From: Gammaproteobacteria bacterium
GTDB taxonomy: Bacteria; Pseudomonadota; Gammaproteobacteria; JALTLT01
Assembly: GCA_027001815.1 (NCBI GenBank)
Contig: JALTLT010000255.1
Coordinates: forward strand, 1 to 14,710
DNA: 14,710 bases
Direction of reading: 5' to 3'
The notes under the pieces: model-generated
Told to the model about the DNA's origin: nothing
Databases searched by the model: none
Seen by the model: the letters and a program-made list of their open reading frames with translations, nothing else
Shown here: piece after piece, positions 1 through 7,020 of the stretch
Position numbering within the stretch: the stretch's first letter is position 1
How the letters are laid out: each line of letters begins with the position of its first letter
Program-made: the position numbers and the translations under genes

Positions 1-48
1 TCTCCCGGCGGAGGAGAGGGAGGGCTGTCGGTTCCTGCCGCCGGGAGA
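1..48. repeat. Long-loop inverted repeat at window edge
   Basis: An 11-base arm at 1-11 (TCTCCCGGCGG) is perfectly complementary to 38-48 (CCGCCGGGAGA), with a 26-base loop. It lies in the gene-free stretch past the 3' end of the minus-strand lipoprotein gene. It may be a terminator for a gene to the left, an intergenic repeat, or a chance pairing in GC-rich DNA. The window edge cuts off any extension of the left arm. No T-run follows it. Confidence 0.4.
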
Positions 49-71
49 GGAGGCGGAAGCCCCTCTGCAGG

Positions 72-100
72 GGCCGCCCCCGTCCGTGCAGGGGGCGGCC
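72..100 (-). terminator. GC-rich hairpin after lipoprotein gene
   Basis: GGCCGCCCCC at 72-81 pairs perfectly with GGGGGCGGCC at 91-100 across a 9-base loop. The structure starts three bases after the stop codon of the minus-strand lipoprotein gene, where a transcription terminator is expected. The minus strand beyond the stem reads CCTGCAGAGG, with no T-run, so it is not a textbook intrinsic terminator. It could instead stabilise the 3' end or act with Rho. Confidence 0.5.
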
Positions 101-103
101 GCC

Positions 104-3100
104 TCAGGGGAGCTGTCTGGGAACGATCGCCCAGGTGGGATCCGTGTCGTAGTCGGGTTTGACGCTGCGCGACTCGAATTGCAGCCAGGCTTCGATCGCT
201 CCCGTCGTGCCCGCGTCGACCGCGACCGCCAGCGCGGGTTGCATGTTGGAAGGATAGCCGATGGAAGATTCGGAATAGCCCACCATCTCTCCCAACTGCA
301 ATCCCAGTGCGTCTGCCATGGCCTGTCCCCCACACTCCATGGAGAGATACTGGGCATCTATGCTCGCTGCGTAGACGGACGCGAAATCGGGGTAGATGGA
401 ACCGCCATCCACGTCCCGCACATTGAGATAGTATTCGGACCCGAAGATCCAGCAGAAACCGGGATCGATCATTCGCCCGGTCGAGAAGCCGGCTTTCCAT
501 ACCAGCAGCGTGTTGGCGTCGGTGAAGCCGAGCTGGCGGAGGTGACCGATGGTCCAGGTGAAGAAATCGTCCTGCCACGGAGCGATGCCGCGCCCGGAGT
601 TGTAGCTGAATGCGTAGCCGTTGGTCAATATGCCGAGATTGTTGTGGCGTGGCGCACTGGGGGCCACGTACTCGTCGATGTACCAGTAGAGGTTGTAGCC
701 GACGCGGTCGAGGAAATACTGCTTCATGGGATGGTCGTCGGGAGCGATATAGGCCGCCTCTCCGATGGTCCGCAGTGCCCAGGCCTGGCCCCGGGTCTGG
801 GCCCAGTGGAGCAGTCCCTGCTCGAACTGGCGATATCCGGGATTGGCGCGAAGCATGTTGAAATTGGCCCAGAACAGGAGTTCCTCGAGGTAGTAGTGGT
901 CCCCGGTCACCAGGTAGGGCAGATAGACGAGGTCGGGCTGGTGGGCGTCGTCGGCTGTGTAGGGCGTAGAGCAGTCGGCCCCGCAATCCGGAAACGCCTC
1001 GTATTCGCCCTTGACGGGATTATAGGTATCGGAATGCCTCCCGAGGAGCGTCATGTAAGGGTAATCGATGAGGGAGACAGGCAGATCGGTGTTCTTGTCC
1101 CGGTAATGGATCGGCCAGGAGCCGGCCAGGTCCGCGGTGCCAAAGGCGGCGATGCGGGCACGCGGGTCCTGACTGAGCAACCAGCGCACCAGCCACCGAG
1201 GCTGCGGACCGATATCGGCGCGGCCGCCGGTCTTCGGCATGTAGGAATCTGCAAGCCCGATCCCCATGGGTTCCGTCTGGTCGGGGTTGGCATTGCGGAG
1301 GTCGTTCCAGGAGGTCTCCATCGAGGCCAGGGCCGATTCCGGAATGCTCAGGCTGCGGTCGTAGTTGGCCACCGCCCCGGAATCCATGAGATAGTCGGCA
1401 TCATGTTTCAGATGGACGCCGGGGTCGCTGGAACACCAGAAGACCTTGCGCCAGCGGGCATGGTGATAGTGAGTGAGGCCGGTACGTCCGTACACGCTGT
1501 TTCCGCAGACATTGATATCGAGGTCATAGGTGATGTTGGAGGGAGAGGGCTCGTAGGCCCAATTGTTTTCCAGAACGACAGAGACCCTGATGAACTCGGT
1601 CGGCCGGTAAGTCCTTACGGCGAAGCGCGCCTGGAGGTGGGGGTGCGCATTGCCCGACGGGTCGCGCAGGGGAACGTCGACCAGCCACTCCGTCATGAGG
1701 GGACCGCTGAGCCACTGTTCCTCCGGCTGGCTCTCCAGTTCTGCGGCTGCATCGGCGGTCCAGGTGACGCCGTCGATGGTCGCGGACACCGTGGTGGAGA
1801 AGCCGCTGTTGAGCAGCTCCGACAGGGTGACCGAATCGGTCGGGGGGGTGCCGGAACTGGCGGCGATCTCCAGGGTGCTGCTCTGGCCTGCGGTGACGGG
1901 TACGAGAGCGGTGAGAACCGCATGGCGTATCGATCCGTCGTCGTGATAGGCCCGGATGTCGGCCTGTGTGGAATAGGCGGTGTCTCCCCCCACGGTCTGC
2001 AGGGTGAGGATTTCGTCTGCCAGTACGTCCCCCGGGGCGAATACCTGACCGAAGGTGATAGGCACCGTCCCGGTGGTGGCGGGATCCAGGGTGACGGTGG
2101 TGATCACCCGTCCCCCCTGGGGCGGAGGGGGAGGCGTGGTGGCGGTGATGGAGACGTCGTCGTGGAGGCTCTGGGTCTGCCCGTCGTCCACCACCAGCCT
2201 CACGGTGTAGCTTCCGTCGAGATCGGCGACGAAACTGGGGGAGGCGCTGGTGGCCTGGTCCAGGGTGGCCTGGCTGCCGGGCGGGGCCTGGACGAGGCTC
2301 CACTGCCAGGAGAGGGTGTCTCCGTCCGGATCGTAGCTTCCGGTCCCGTCGAGGTACACGGTGTCTCCGGTGATCACCGACTGGTCGGGACCGGCGTCGG
2401 CGACCGGTGCCGTGTTGCCGCCGACGGGATCGGTGGCGGTGACCACCACCGTGTCCGCCGTGGAGGAGAGGGCGCCATCGTGGACCACCAGCGTCGCCAC
2501 GTAGTCACCGGCCACGTCGGCCACGAAGGTGGGGCTGACCGTGTCCGCGGCACTCAGCGTGGCGCTGCTGCCGGCGGGCTGCGAGTCGAGGGTCCACTCC
2601 CAGGTGAGGCTGTCCCCGTCGGGGTCGTAGCTGCCACTGCCATCGAGGGTGACCGTGTCACCGGTGGAGACGGACTGGTCGGCGCCGGCGTCGGCCACCG
2701 GAGCGCTGTTGGCGGGGGCCGAGTCGTTTGCGGTCAGCGTCATGATGTCCATGGCAGAGGTGTTGCTGCCGTCGTCGACGGTGAGGCCGATCACGTAGTC
2801 GCCCGACACATCGGGGGTGATGGTGGGGGAAGCTGTATCGGCCGCGTCGAGCGCCGCGACGCTCCCGGCGGGTGCGCCGACGATGGACCAGGCATAGGAG
2901 AGCGGGTCGCCGTCGGGGTCGTAGCCGGAGCCCTGCAGGGTCACCGTCTCTCCCGTGGTCGCGGTGAGATCGGGGCCGGCATCGGCGACCGGCGTCTCGT
3001 TGTCGCGGGTGGCGGTGAGAGTGACCGTGTCCTGCTCCGAAGAGAGTTGGCCATCGCTCACCGTGAGACCGACTTCGTAGATTCCCGCCACGTCGGGAAT

Positions 3101-3418
3101 CATCCAGGGAACGAGCGTATCGGTGTCGTTCAGGGCGGCCGAGCTGCCTTCGGGGCTCCGAACGATGGCCCAGCTATAGGTGAGGGGGTCGCCGTCCACG
3201 TCGGAAGCGCCTCCCTGGAAAGTGACGGTCTCCCCCACCAGGGCGGCCCGGTCGGGGCCGGCATCGGCGGTCGGTGCCTGATTGATGGCCGTGTCGTCGC
3301 TTTCGGAGGGGGTCGAGCCGCAGCCTGTGGTCGCAAGCAGCCAGAATATCAGGAGGAACACCGCCGTGAAGCTGCGGCGGGACAAGGGAAAACGTGGTGA
3401 AGAGCTGCTCGGGTACAT
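104..3418 (-). CDS. PKD-repeat lipoprotein with lyase-like C-terminal region
   Basis: Predicted 1104-residue cell-envelope protein. The N-terminus has basic residues, a hydrophobic stretch (about 17-30) and a lipobox-like ATTGC, giving a likely lipidated Cys33. Four tandem PKD-type repeats follow at about 46-137, 141-231, 238-329 and 336-427, each with ADAG near its start, a (Y)DPDGD-type turn (degenerate in the first, DVDGD) and an aromatic/Trp pair. After a PPPPP linker (about 430), the remaining 670 residues begin with a beta-rich part (VPITFGQVFAPGD, then DDGSIRHAVL) resembling the N-terminal RIFT-barrel domain of PcRGLX/YetA-like exo-rhamnogalacturonan lyases, followed by a Trp/Tyr-rich, probably helical part. 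Surface polysaccharide binding or cleavage is inference; I identified no catalytic residues. The start at 3418 is chosen for the signal peptide; a longer reading from 3613 would bury it. No PEP-CTERM tail is visible. It is divergent from the ACP operon. Confidence 0.85.
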   Translation of the reverse strand: MYPSSSSPRFPLSRRSFTAVFLLIFWLLATTGCGSTPSESDDTAINQAPTADAGPDRAALVGETVTFQGGASDVDGDPLTYSWAIVRSPEGSSAALNDTDTLVPWMIPDVAGIYEVGLTVSDGQLSSEQDTVTLTATRDNETPVADAGPDLTATTGETVTLQGSGYDPDGDPLSYAWSIVGAPAGSVAALDAADTASPTITPDVSGDYVIGLTVDDGSNTSAMDIMTLTANDSAPANSAPVADAGADQSVSTGDTVTLDGSGSYDPDGDSLTWEWTLDSQPAGSSATLSAADTVSPTFVADVAGDYVATLVVHDGALSSTADTVVVTATDPVGGNTAPVADAGPDQSVITGDTVYLDGTGSYDPDGDTLSWQWSLVQAPPGSQATLDQATSASPSFVADLDGSYTVRLVVDDGQTQSLHDDVSITATTPPPPPQGGRVITTVTLDPATTGTVPITFGQVFAPGDVLADEILTLQTVGGDTAYSTQADIRAYHDDGSIRHAVLTALVPVTAGQSSTLEIAASSGTPPTDSVTLSELLNSGFSTTVSATIDGVTWTADAAAELESQPEEQWLSGPLMTEWLVDVPLRDPSGNAHPHLQARFAVRTYRPTEFIRVSVVLENNWAYEPSPSNITYDLDINVCGNSVYGRTGLTHYHHARWRKVFWCSSDPGVHLKHDADYLMDSGAVANYDRSLSIPESALASMETSWNDLRNANPDQTEPMGIGLADSYMPKTGGRADIGPQPRWLVRWLLSQDPRARIAAFGTADLAGSWPIHYRDKNTDLPVSLIDYPYMTLLGRHSDTYNPVKGEYEAFPDCGADCSTPYTADDAHQPDLVYLPYLVTGDHYYLEELLFWANFNMLRANPGYRQFEQGLLHWAQTRGQAWALRTIGEAAYIAPDDHPMKQYFLDRVGYNLYWYIDEYVAPSAPRHNNLGILTNGYAFSYNSGRGIAPWQDDFFTWTIGHLRQLGFTDANTLLVWKAGFSTGRMIDPGFCWIFGSEYYLNVRDVDGGSIYPDFASVYAASIDAQYLSMECGGQAMADALGLQLGEMVGYSESSIGYPSNMQPALAVAVDAGTTGAIEAWLQFESRSVKPDYDTDPTWAIVPRQLP
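2138..3283 (-). repeat. Four tandem PKD-type coding repeats
   Basis: Within the lipoprotein gene, four units of about 91-97 codons repeat the pattern APVADAG(P/A)D, GDTVxLDGSGSYDPDGD, W-x-W, SPTF-ADVAGDY and VVDDG. Units 3 and 4 are the most alike, down to a shared DGSGSYDPDGD / DGTGSYDPDGD segment, suggesting more recent duplication; unit 1 is the most diverged (GGASDVDGD). PKD domains are usually extracellular spacers or carbohydrate/protein binding modules. Copy number in such arrays can vary between strains. Confidence 0.8.
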
Positions 3419-3472
3419 GGATATCTGCTCGATGGACTTGACTGTTGGCGGGGATCGGTGCCCGCTGCAAGT

Positions 3473-3499
3473 ATGATCGCCCAACCCCCCGGGGATCAT
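3473..3499. promoter_or_regulatory. Inverted repeat, possible operator
   Basis: ATGATC at 3473-3478 is repeated in inverse as GATCAT at 3494-3499, with a 15-base spacer containing CCCCCCGGGG. It sits about 55 bases upstream of the lipoprotein start on the minus strand, between divergent genes. The arms are only six bases, so chance is possible; a binding site or a small hairpin are both compatible. Confidence 0.25.
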
Positions 3500-3661
3500 C
3501 GTGACGCGGGTCTCATTCCGGTGGTTCGGCCGCCTGCCGGATGCGCGGTACTGCCTCGAGCCCGGCATGACCTTCCCGCGGCTCGATGATATCACCCACG
3601 CCATGAGCGACAATGAGGTCCCCGGACGCCGGTCGATGGTGATTGTTCACCCCTCGGCAGG

Positions 3662-3690
3662 TTGACCTCGACCTGGGCGTGTATGAGAAT
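3662..3690 (+). promoter_or_regulatory. Candidate sigma-70 promoter for ACP operon
   Basis: TTGACC at 3662-3667 matches five of six bases of the -35 consensus. GAGAAT at 3685-3690 matches four of six of the -10 consensus, with a 17-base spacer. Transcription would start near 3697, leaving a leader of about 70 bases before the ACP start at 3766. This is the best match I saw in the region, but the -10 box is weak. Confidence 0.35.
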
Positions 3691-3765
3691 CCCGGGGTTC
3701 TCGGTGATTGGCGCTACCACGGGTTCGTTGTCCGAAAACCATTTGTCAATAAAGGCGGGTTTCCG

Positions 3766-4014
3766 ATGTCAGAGCATCTCGAGGAGTTGAAGTCCATTCT
3801 GGGTACCGCCCTCCAGATCGGCGAGCGGGTGGAGGGGTTCGATGAGAACACCGCGCTGCTGGGCAGCATTCCGGAGCTGGACTCCATGGCGGTGGTGACG
3901 GTGATTACCTCCATCGAAGAGCACTATGGCATCGTGGTCGAGGACGACGAGATCAGCGCCGAAGTCTTCGAGACGCTGGGCAGCCTGGCGCGTTTCGTCG
4001 AACAGAAAATGTGA
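3766..4014 (+). CDS. Acyl carrier protein, exosortase A-associated type
   Basis: An 82-residue, strongly acidic acyl carrier protein. The phosphopantetheine attachment site is the DSM motif with Ser40 (PELDSMAVVTV), at the start of helix 2, and the overall length and helix pattern fit the family. It would carry an acyl or aminoacyl group as a thioester in the cytoplasm. It heads an operon with the two hydrolases, and the acyl-CoA ligase encoded at 7017-8612 is a plausible loading enzyme. The start at 3766 is chosen because the protein then begins like other ACPs (MSEHLEELKSIL) and a purine-rich AAAGGCGGG lies just upstream; an upstream start at 3643 would add about 41 residues with no ACP-like character. 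This type of ACP is common beside exosortase A EPS genes. Confidence 0.9.
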   Translation: MSEHLEELKSILGTALQIGERVEGFDENTALLGSIPELDSMAVVTVITSIEEHYGIVVEDDEISAEVFETLGSLARFVEQKM

Positions 4015-4016
4015 GG
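4012..4016 (+). promoter_or_regulatory. RBS overlapping the ACP stop, for a TTG start
   Basis: TGAGG overlaps the ACP stop codon and lies ten bases before the TTG at 4027. That TTG is the only plausible start before the hydrolase core, because the frame is closed by the stop at 4012-4014. This arrangement suggests translational coupling of hydrolase 2 to the ACP. Confidence 0.5.
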
Positions 4017-4026
4017 CCAGCCCCCC

Positions 4027-4863
4027 TTGGCCGATCCCCTCTCCCGTCCCCACCCCTTCTTCCTTCCGGTCGGCGACAGGCGGCTCTTCCTCCTCTGGCG
4101 GCGGCCTTCCGAACTGCGCGGCTCGGTGATCCTGGCCCCTCCCTTCGCCGAGGAACTCAACAAGTCCCGTCGCATGTTCACCCTGCTGGCGGATGCCCTG
4201 GCCGCCCGGGGCGTGGGGCTGCTGGTGCCGGACCTGACGGGTACCGGTGACAGCAGCGGCGACTTCGCGGAGGCGCGCTGGGAGGCGTGGATCGATGACA
4301 TGGCCGGCGCCATCCGCTGGCTCGGCGGGCTGGAGGTCCCCCTGCTCGGAGCGGTGGGGCTGCGTGCGGGAGCGCTGCTGCTGGGCGCCGTTTCGAAGCG
4401 GCTCCCCGTTTCCATTCCCCGCGCCGTTCTCTGGCAGCCGGTCCTCCGGGGGGACAACATGCTCACCCGGTTTCTCCGTCTGCGAGTGGCGGCAGGGGCC
4501 ATGAGTGGCGGGGGAGGGGAGACCACCGCCGATCTGCGCAGAAGGCTCGGGGAGGGGGAATCCGTCGAGGTGGCGGGCTACGAACTCCACCCCCATCTGG
4601 TCTCCGCCCTGGATGCCGCCCGGCTGGAACCGCCCGGGGGAGAGCCCTCTCCGCCCGTCTGGTGGTTCGAGGTGGCGGCGGACCCGGCGCGGGGGCCGGG
4701 CCCCGCCAGCCGGAAGGTGGTGGAGGCGTGGCGTGAGCGGGGAGTGGAGGTGGAGGCGGCGGCCGTGGCCGGTGAACCCTTCTGGACCACCCAGGAGATC
4801 GCCGAGGCGCCCGAACTGGTTTCACGGACTGCGGAGGTCCTCTGCGCGGGGCTCGAGCCGTGA
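4027..4863 (+). CDS. Exosortase A-associated hydrolase 2 (alpha/beta fold)
   Basis: A 278-residue alpha/beta-hydrolase-like protein resembling 'hydrolase 2, exosortase A system-associated'. Visible features are the oxyanion-region strand VILAPPFAEELNKSRR (34-49), PDLTGTGDSSG (68-78), the elbow VGLRAGALL (110-118) and the late GEPFWTTQEI segment (249-258). The elbow has Arg113 where a classical hydrolase has Ser or Cys, and no clear catalytic His is seen near the C-terminus, so it may be non-hydrolytic or use another mechanism; this looks like a family trait rather than damage. It starts at TTG 4027, just after the ACP stop, and its end overlaps the hydrolase 1 start by four bases (GTGA). This family is normally found together with hydrolase 1. 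Its substrate is unknown; an ACP-bound or glycan-linked acyl group is a guess from context. Confidence 0.85.
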   Translation: MADPLSRPHPFFLPVGDRRLFLLWRRPSELRGSVILAPPFAEELNKSRRMFTLLADALAARGVGLLVPDLTGTGDSSGDFAEARWEAWIDDMAGAIRWLGGLEVPLLGAVGLRAGALLLGAVSKRLPVSIPRAVLWQPVLRGDNMLTRFLRLRVAAGAMSGGGGETTADLRRRLGEGESVEVAGYELHPHLVSALDAARLEPPGGEPSPPVWWFEVAADPARGPGPASRKVVEAWRERGVEVEAAAVAGEPFWTTQEIAEAPELVSRTAEVLCAGLEP

Positions 4864-5765
4864 CCGTTGCGGAAGAGGCCCTCGTCATCGACTGCCTCGG
4901 CGAGCCGATGGTGGGGGTGATCCACCGGCCGGAGGGCGAGGCGACGCGGGGCGTCCTGGTGGTGGTGGGCGGGCCCCAGTACCGGGTGGGCAGCCATCGC
5001 CAGTTTCTGCTGCTGGCCCGCCACCTGGCCGCCGATGGCATACCGGTGATGCGTTTCGACTACCGGGGGATGGGCGACAGCCCCGGCGCCTCGCGCACCT
5101 TCGAGTCGGTGGGAGAGGACCTGCGTCATGCCATCGACCGCTTCGTGGAGGCGTGTCCGGGGGTGCGGGAGGTGGTCGTCTGGGGGCTCTGCGACGCCGC
5201 CTCGGCGGCCCTCTTCTACGCCGCAGACGATCCCCGGGTGGCGGGCCTGGTGCTGCTCAACCCCTGGGTGCGCACCGAGCAGGGGCGCGCACGCGCCTAT
5301 CTTCTGCACTACTACACGGAGCGCCTCTTCAGTCGCGACCTCTGGAAGAAGCTTCTCTCGGGCCGGTTCGATTTCCGCGCCTCTCTGCGCTCCTTCGCCG
5401 ATCTGATCTCCAAGGCACTCGGCGGGAGTGGAGGGGTATCGCCCCGGAAGGTGACCGACGGCGGGGGCGCGGCAGAGGGTCCGGCGCCGGGCGACCCGAC
5501 GCCACCGGAGCCCGGGCCGCTGCCGGAGCGCGTGCTGGCGGGGCTGAAGCGCTTTTCCGGGCCGATCCTCCTGGTCCTCAGCGGGGACGATCTGACCGCC
5601 GAGGAGTTCCGTTCGGTGGCTCGCTCCTCGCGCGCCTGGAAGCGGGCGACCCGGCGGCGTGGGGTCGAGTGGCGGGAGCTGGCGGAGGCGAACCACACCT
5701 TCTCCCGCCGCGAATGGCGGGACCAGGTGGCGCGCTGGACCAGTGAGTGGCTGAAGAGCTGGTAG
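4860..5765 (+). CDS. Exosortase A-associated hydrolase 1 (alpha/beta fold)
   Basis: A 301-residue alpha/beta hydrolase resembling 'hydrolase 1, exosortase A system-associated'. It shows GGPQYRVGSHRQF (38-50), RFDYRGMGDS (65-74), a nucleophile elbow WGLCDAASAAL (108-118) with Cys111, a likely acid in SGDDLT (Asp243/Asp244) and a late His279 in EANHTFSRREW. A Cys-Asp-His triad is therefore likely, giving a thioesterase, esterase or acyltransferase activity; the real substrate is not known. A Gly/Pro-rich insertion at about 186-222 is probably a flexible loop. The GTG start at 4860 overlaps the hydrolase 2 stop (GTGA), indicating coupled translation. Only 16 bases separate its stop from that of the convergent decarboxylase gene, with no hairpin between. 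Confidence 0.88.
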   Translation: MTVAEEALVIDCLGEPMVGVIHRPEGEATRGVLVVVGGPQYRVGSHRQFLLLARHLAADGIPVMRFDYRGMGDSPGASRTFESVGEDLRHAIDRFVEACPGVREVVVWGLCDAASAALFYAADDPRVAGLVLLNPWVRTEQGRARAYLLHYYTERLFSRDLWKKLLSGRFDFRASLRSFADLISKALGGSGGVSPRKVTDGGGAAEGPAPGDPTPPEPGPLPERVLAGLKRFSGPILLVLSGDDLTAEEFRSVARSSRAWKRATRRRGVEWRELAEANHTFSRREWRDQVARWTSEWLKSW

Positions 5766-5781
5766 GCCCGCCGCTCTCCCC

Positions 5782-7020
5782 TCAGACCACCATCTCCACC
5801 GGCCTCGGATGGCTCAGGAAGGCGGTGGGGCTGGCGGTGAGGCCATAGGCGCCCGACTGGAAGATGGCGATCAGGTCCCCCGGCCGTGCCGGTGGCAGCT
5901 CCGCCCGGTCGGCGAGCAGGTCGAGTGGCGTGCAGAGGGGGCCGACCACACTGGCGCTCTCCCGTTCCTCCTCCTCCATGCGATTGGCGACCGCCACCGG
6001 GTAGTTCTTGCGGATCACCTGGCCGAAATTGCCCGATGCGGCGAGATGGTGGTGGAGGCCGCCATCGGTGACCAGGAAGACCTGCCCCCGCGAGACCTTT
6101 CGGTCGACCACCCGGCAGACGTAGAGGCCCGCCTCGCCGACGATGTAGCGTCCCAGCTCCAGGATCACCTCGGCCCCGCCGAGGGCATCGCCGTGGAGGT
6201 CCAGCAGCTCCGCCAGATTCTCGCCGATGGGTGCCAGTGGCAGGCGGCTCTCGCCCGGGAAGTAGGGGATGCCGAACCCCCCTCCGATGTTCAGCTTGAC
6301 GATCGACTCCCCGCTCTCCTCATGCAGCCGGCGGGCCAGCTCGAAACTCTTCTGCTGCGCCTCGACGATCGCCTCCGGGCGCAGGTTCTGGGAGCCGCTG
6401 AAGATGTGCAGCCCCCGGTAGTCGAGATCCAGCTCCACCGCCCGGCGGATCAGGGCCGGCACCTTCTCGGCGTCCACGCCGAACGGCTTGGGTCCACCCC
6501 CCATCTTCATGCCCGAGGACTTCAGTTCGAAATCGGGGTTGACCCGCACCGCCACGCGGGGACGATACCCCTCTCTGCCGGCCAGTTCCGCGAGCCGCTC
6601 CAGCTCCGCCGGCGACTCCACGTTGACGATCACCCCGGCGGCGCTGGCGGCGAGCAGCTCCCGGTCGCTCTTTCCGGGGCCGGCGATGCTGATCTCCGAA
6701 GGGGGCATGCCGGTGTCCAGTGCCACCAGCATCTCGCCATGGGAGGCGAGATCGAAACCGTCCACCACGCCGGCGAGGAACTGGACCACGGCGGGCATGG
6801 GGTTGGCCTTGATGGCGTAGTGGAGGGAGATCGCATCCGGCAGCGCCTCCCGCAGGGCCTCCACCTGTCGTCGCATCACCGCGCGATCGTAGACGTAGAA
6901 AGGGGTGGCGCCGGCGCGGTCGGCCAGTCGCGGCAGCGGGATGCCGCCGGGCGCGAGGGACCCGTCGACGACCGGAAACTGCTCCATGGGGGCGTGGATC
7001 GGTCTGGGGCGCTCCTTCAA
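5782..7020 (-). CDS. PLP-dependent decarboxylase, exosortase A-associated
   Basis: A 412-residue fold-type III PLP enzyme of the ornithine/diaminopimelate decarboxylase group. Key features are FYVYDRAVMRRQVEAL (41-56), the PLP-lysine in HYAIKANP (Lys71), the HIFSGSQN segment, the glycine-rich phosphate loop NIGGGFGIPYF, ELGRYIVGEAG, and the late PLCTPLD Cys and QSGAYG motifs. It would decarboxylate an amino acid or amino-acid-derived substrate in the cytoplasm; the exosortase-linked subfamily has no proven substrate. The TTG start at 7020 overlaps the ligase stop (TTGA), has a strong GAGGAG eight bases upstream, and gives the longer N-terminus that I recall as usual for this subfamily. ATG 6987 is the alternative (401 residues) but has no nearby ribosome binding site. 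It is cotranscribed with the acyl-CoA ligase. Confidence 0.9.
   Translation of the reverse strand: MKERPRPIHAPMEQFPVVDGSLAPGGIPLPRLADRAGATPFYVYDRAVMRRQVEALREALPDAISLHYAIKANPMPAVVQFLAGVVDGFDLASHGEMLVALDTGMPPSEISIAGPGKSDRELLAASAAGVIVNVESPAELERLAELAGREGYRPRVAVRVNPDFELKSSGMKMGGGPKPFGVDAEKVPALIRRAVELDLDYRGLHIFSGSQNLRPEAIVEAQQKSFELARRLHEESGESIVKLNIGGGFGIPYFPGESRLPLAPIGENLAELLDLHGDALGGAEVILELGRYIVGEAGLYVCRVVDRKVSRGQVFLVTDGGLHHHLAASGNFGQVIRKNYPVAVANRMEEEERESASVVGPLCTPLDLLADRAELPPARPGDLIAIFQSGAYGLTASPTAFLSHPRPVEMVV

Larger units (their letters stand above)
3419..3765. other. Divergent intergenic region, lipoprotein / ACP operon
   Basis: No convincing gene lies in these 347 bases. A reading frame that would extend the ACP upstream to 3643 has no family support. 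The region holds a candidate sigma-70-type promoter for the ACP operon (3662-3690) and an inverted repeat at 3473-3499. I found no good promoter for the minus-strand lipoprotein gene; a TTGCA on the minus strand (3466-3470) has a sigma-54-like partner at the wrong spacing. Confidence 0.6.

Noticed and set aside
86..3400. An 1104-codon open frame antisense to the lipoprotein gene
   Set aside because: It is rich in Gly, Val and Arg with no domain, is the near-perfect antisense of a gene with a signal peptide and PKD repeats, and is explained by GC bias at codon position three.
3466..3484. Sigma-54-like site on the minus strand upstream of the lipoprotein gene (TTGCA with an upstream GGG)
   Set aside because: The GG to GC spacing is eleven rather than ten bases, and the -24 element is poor.
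4505..5746. A 413-codon plus-strand frame over the two hydrolase genes
   Set aside because: Its Arg/Gly/Pro-rich translation has no motif; the overlapping hydrolase frames have clear ones.
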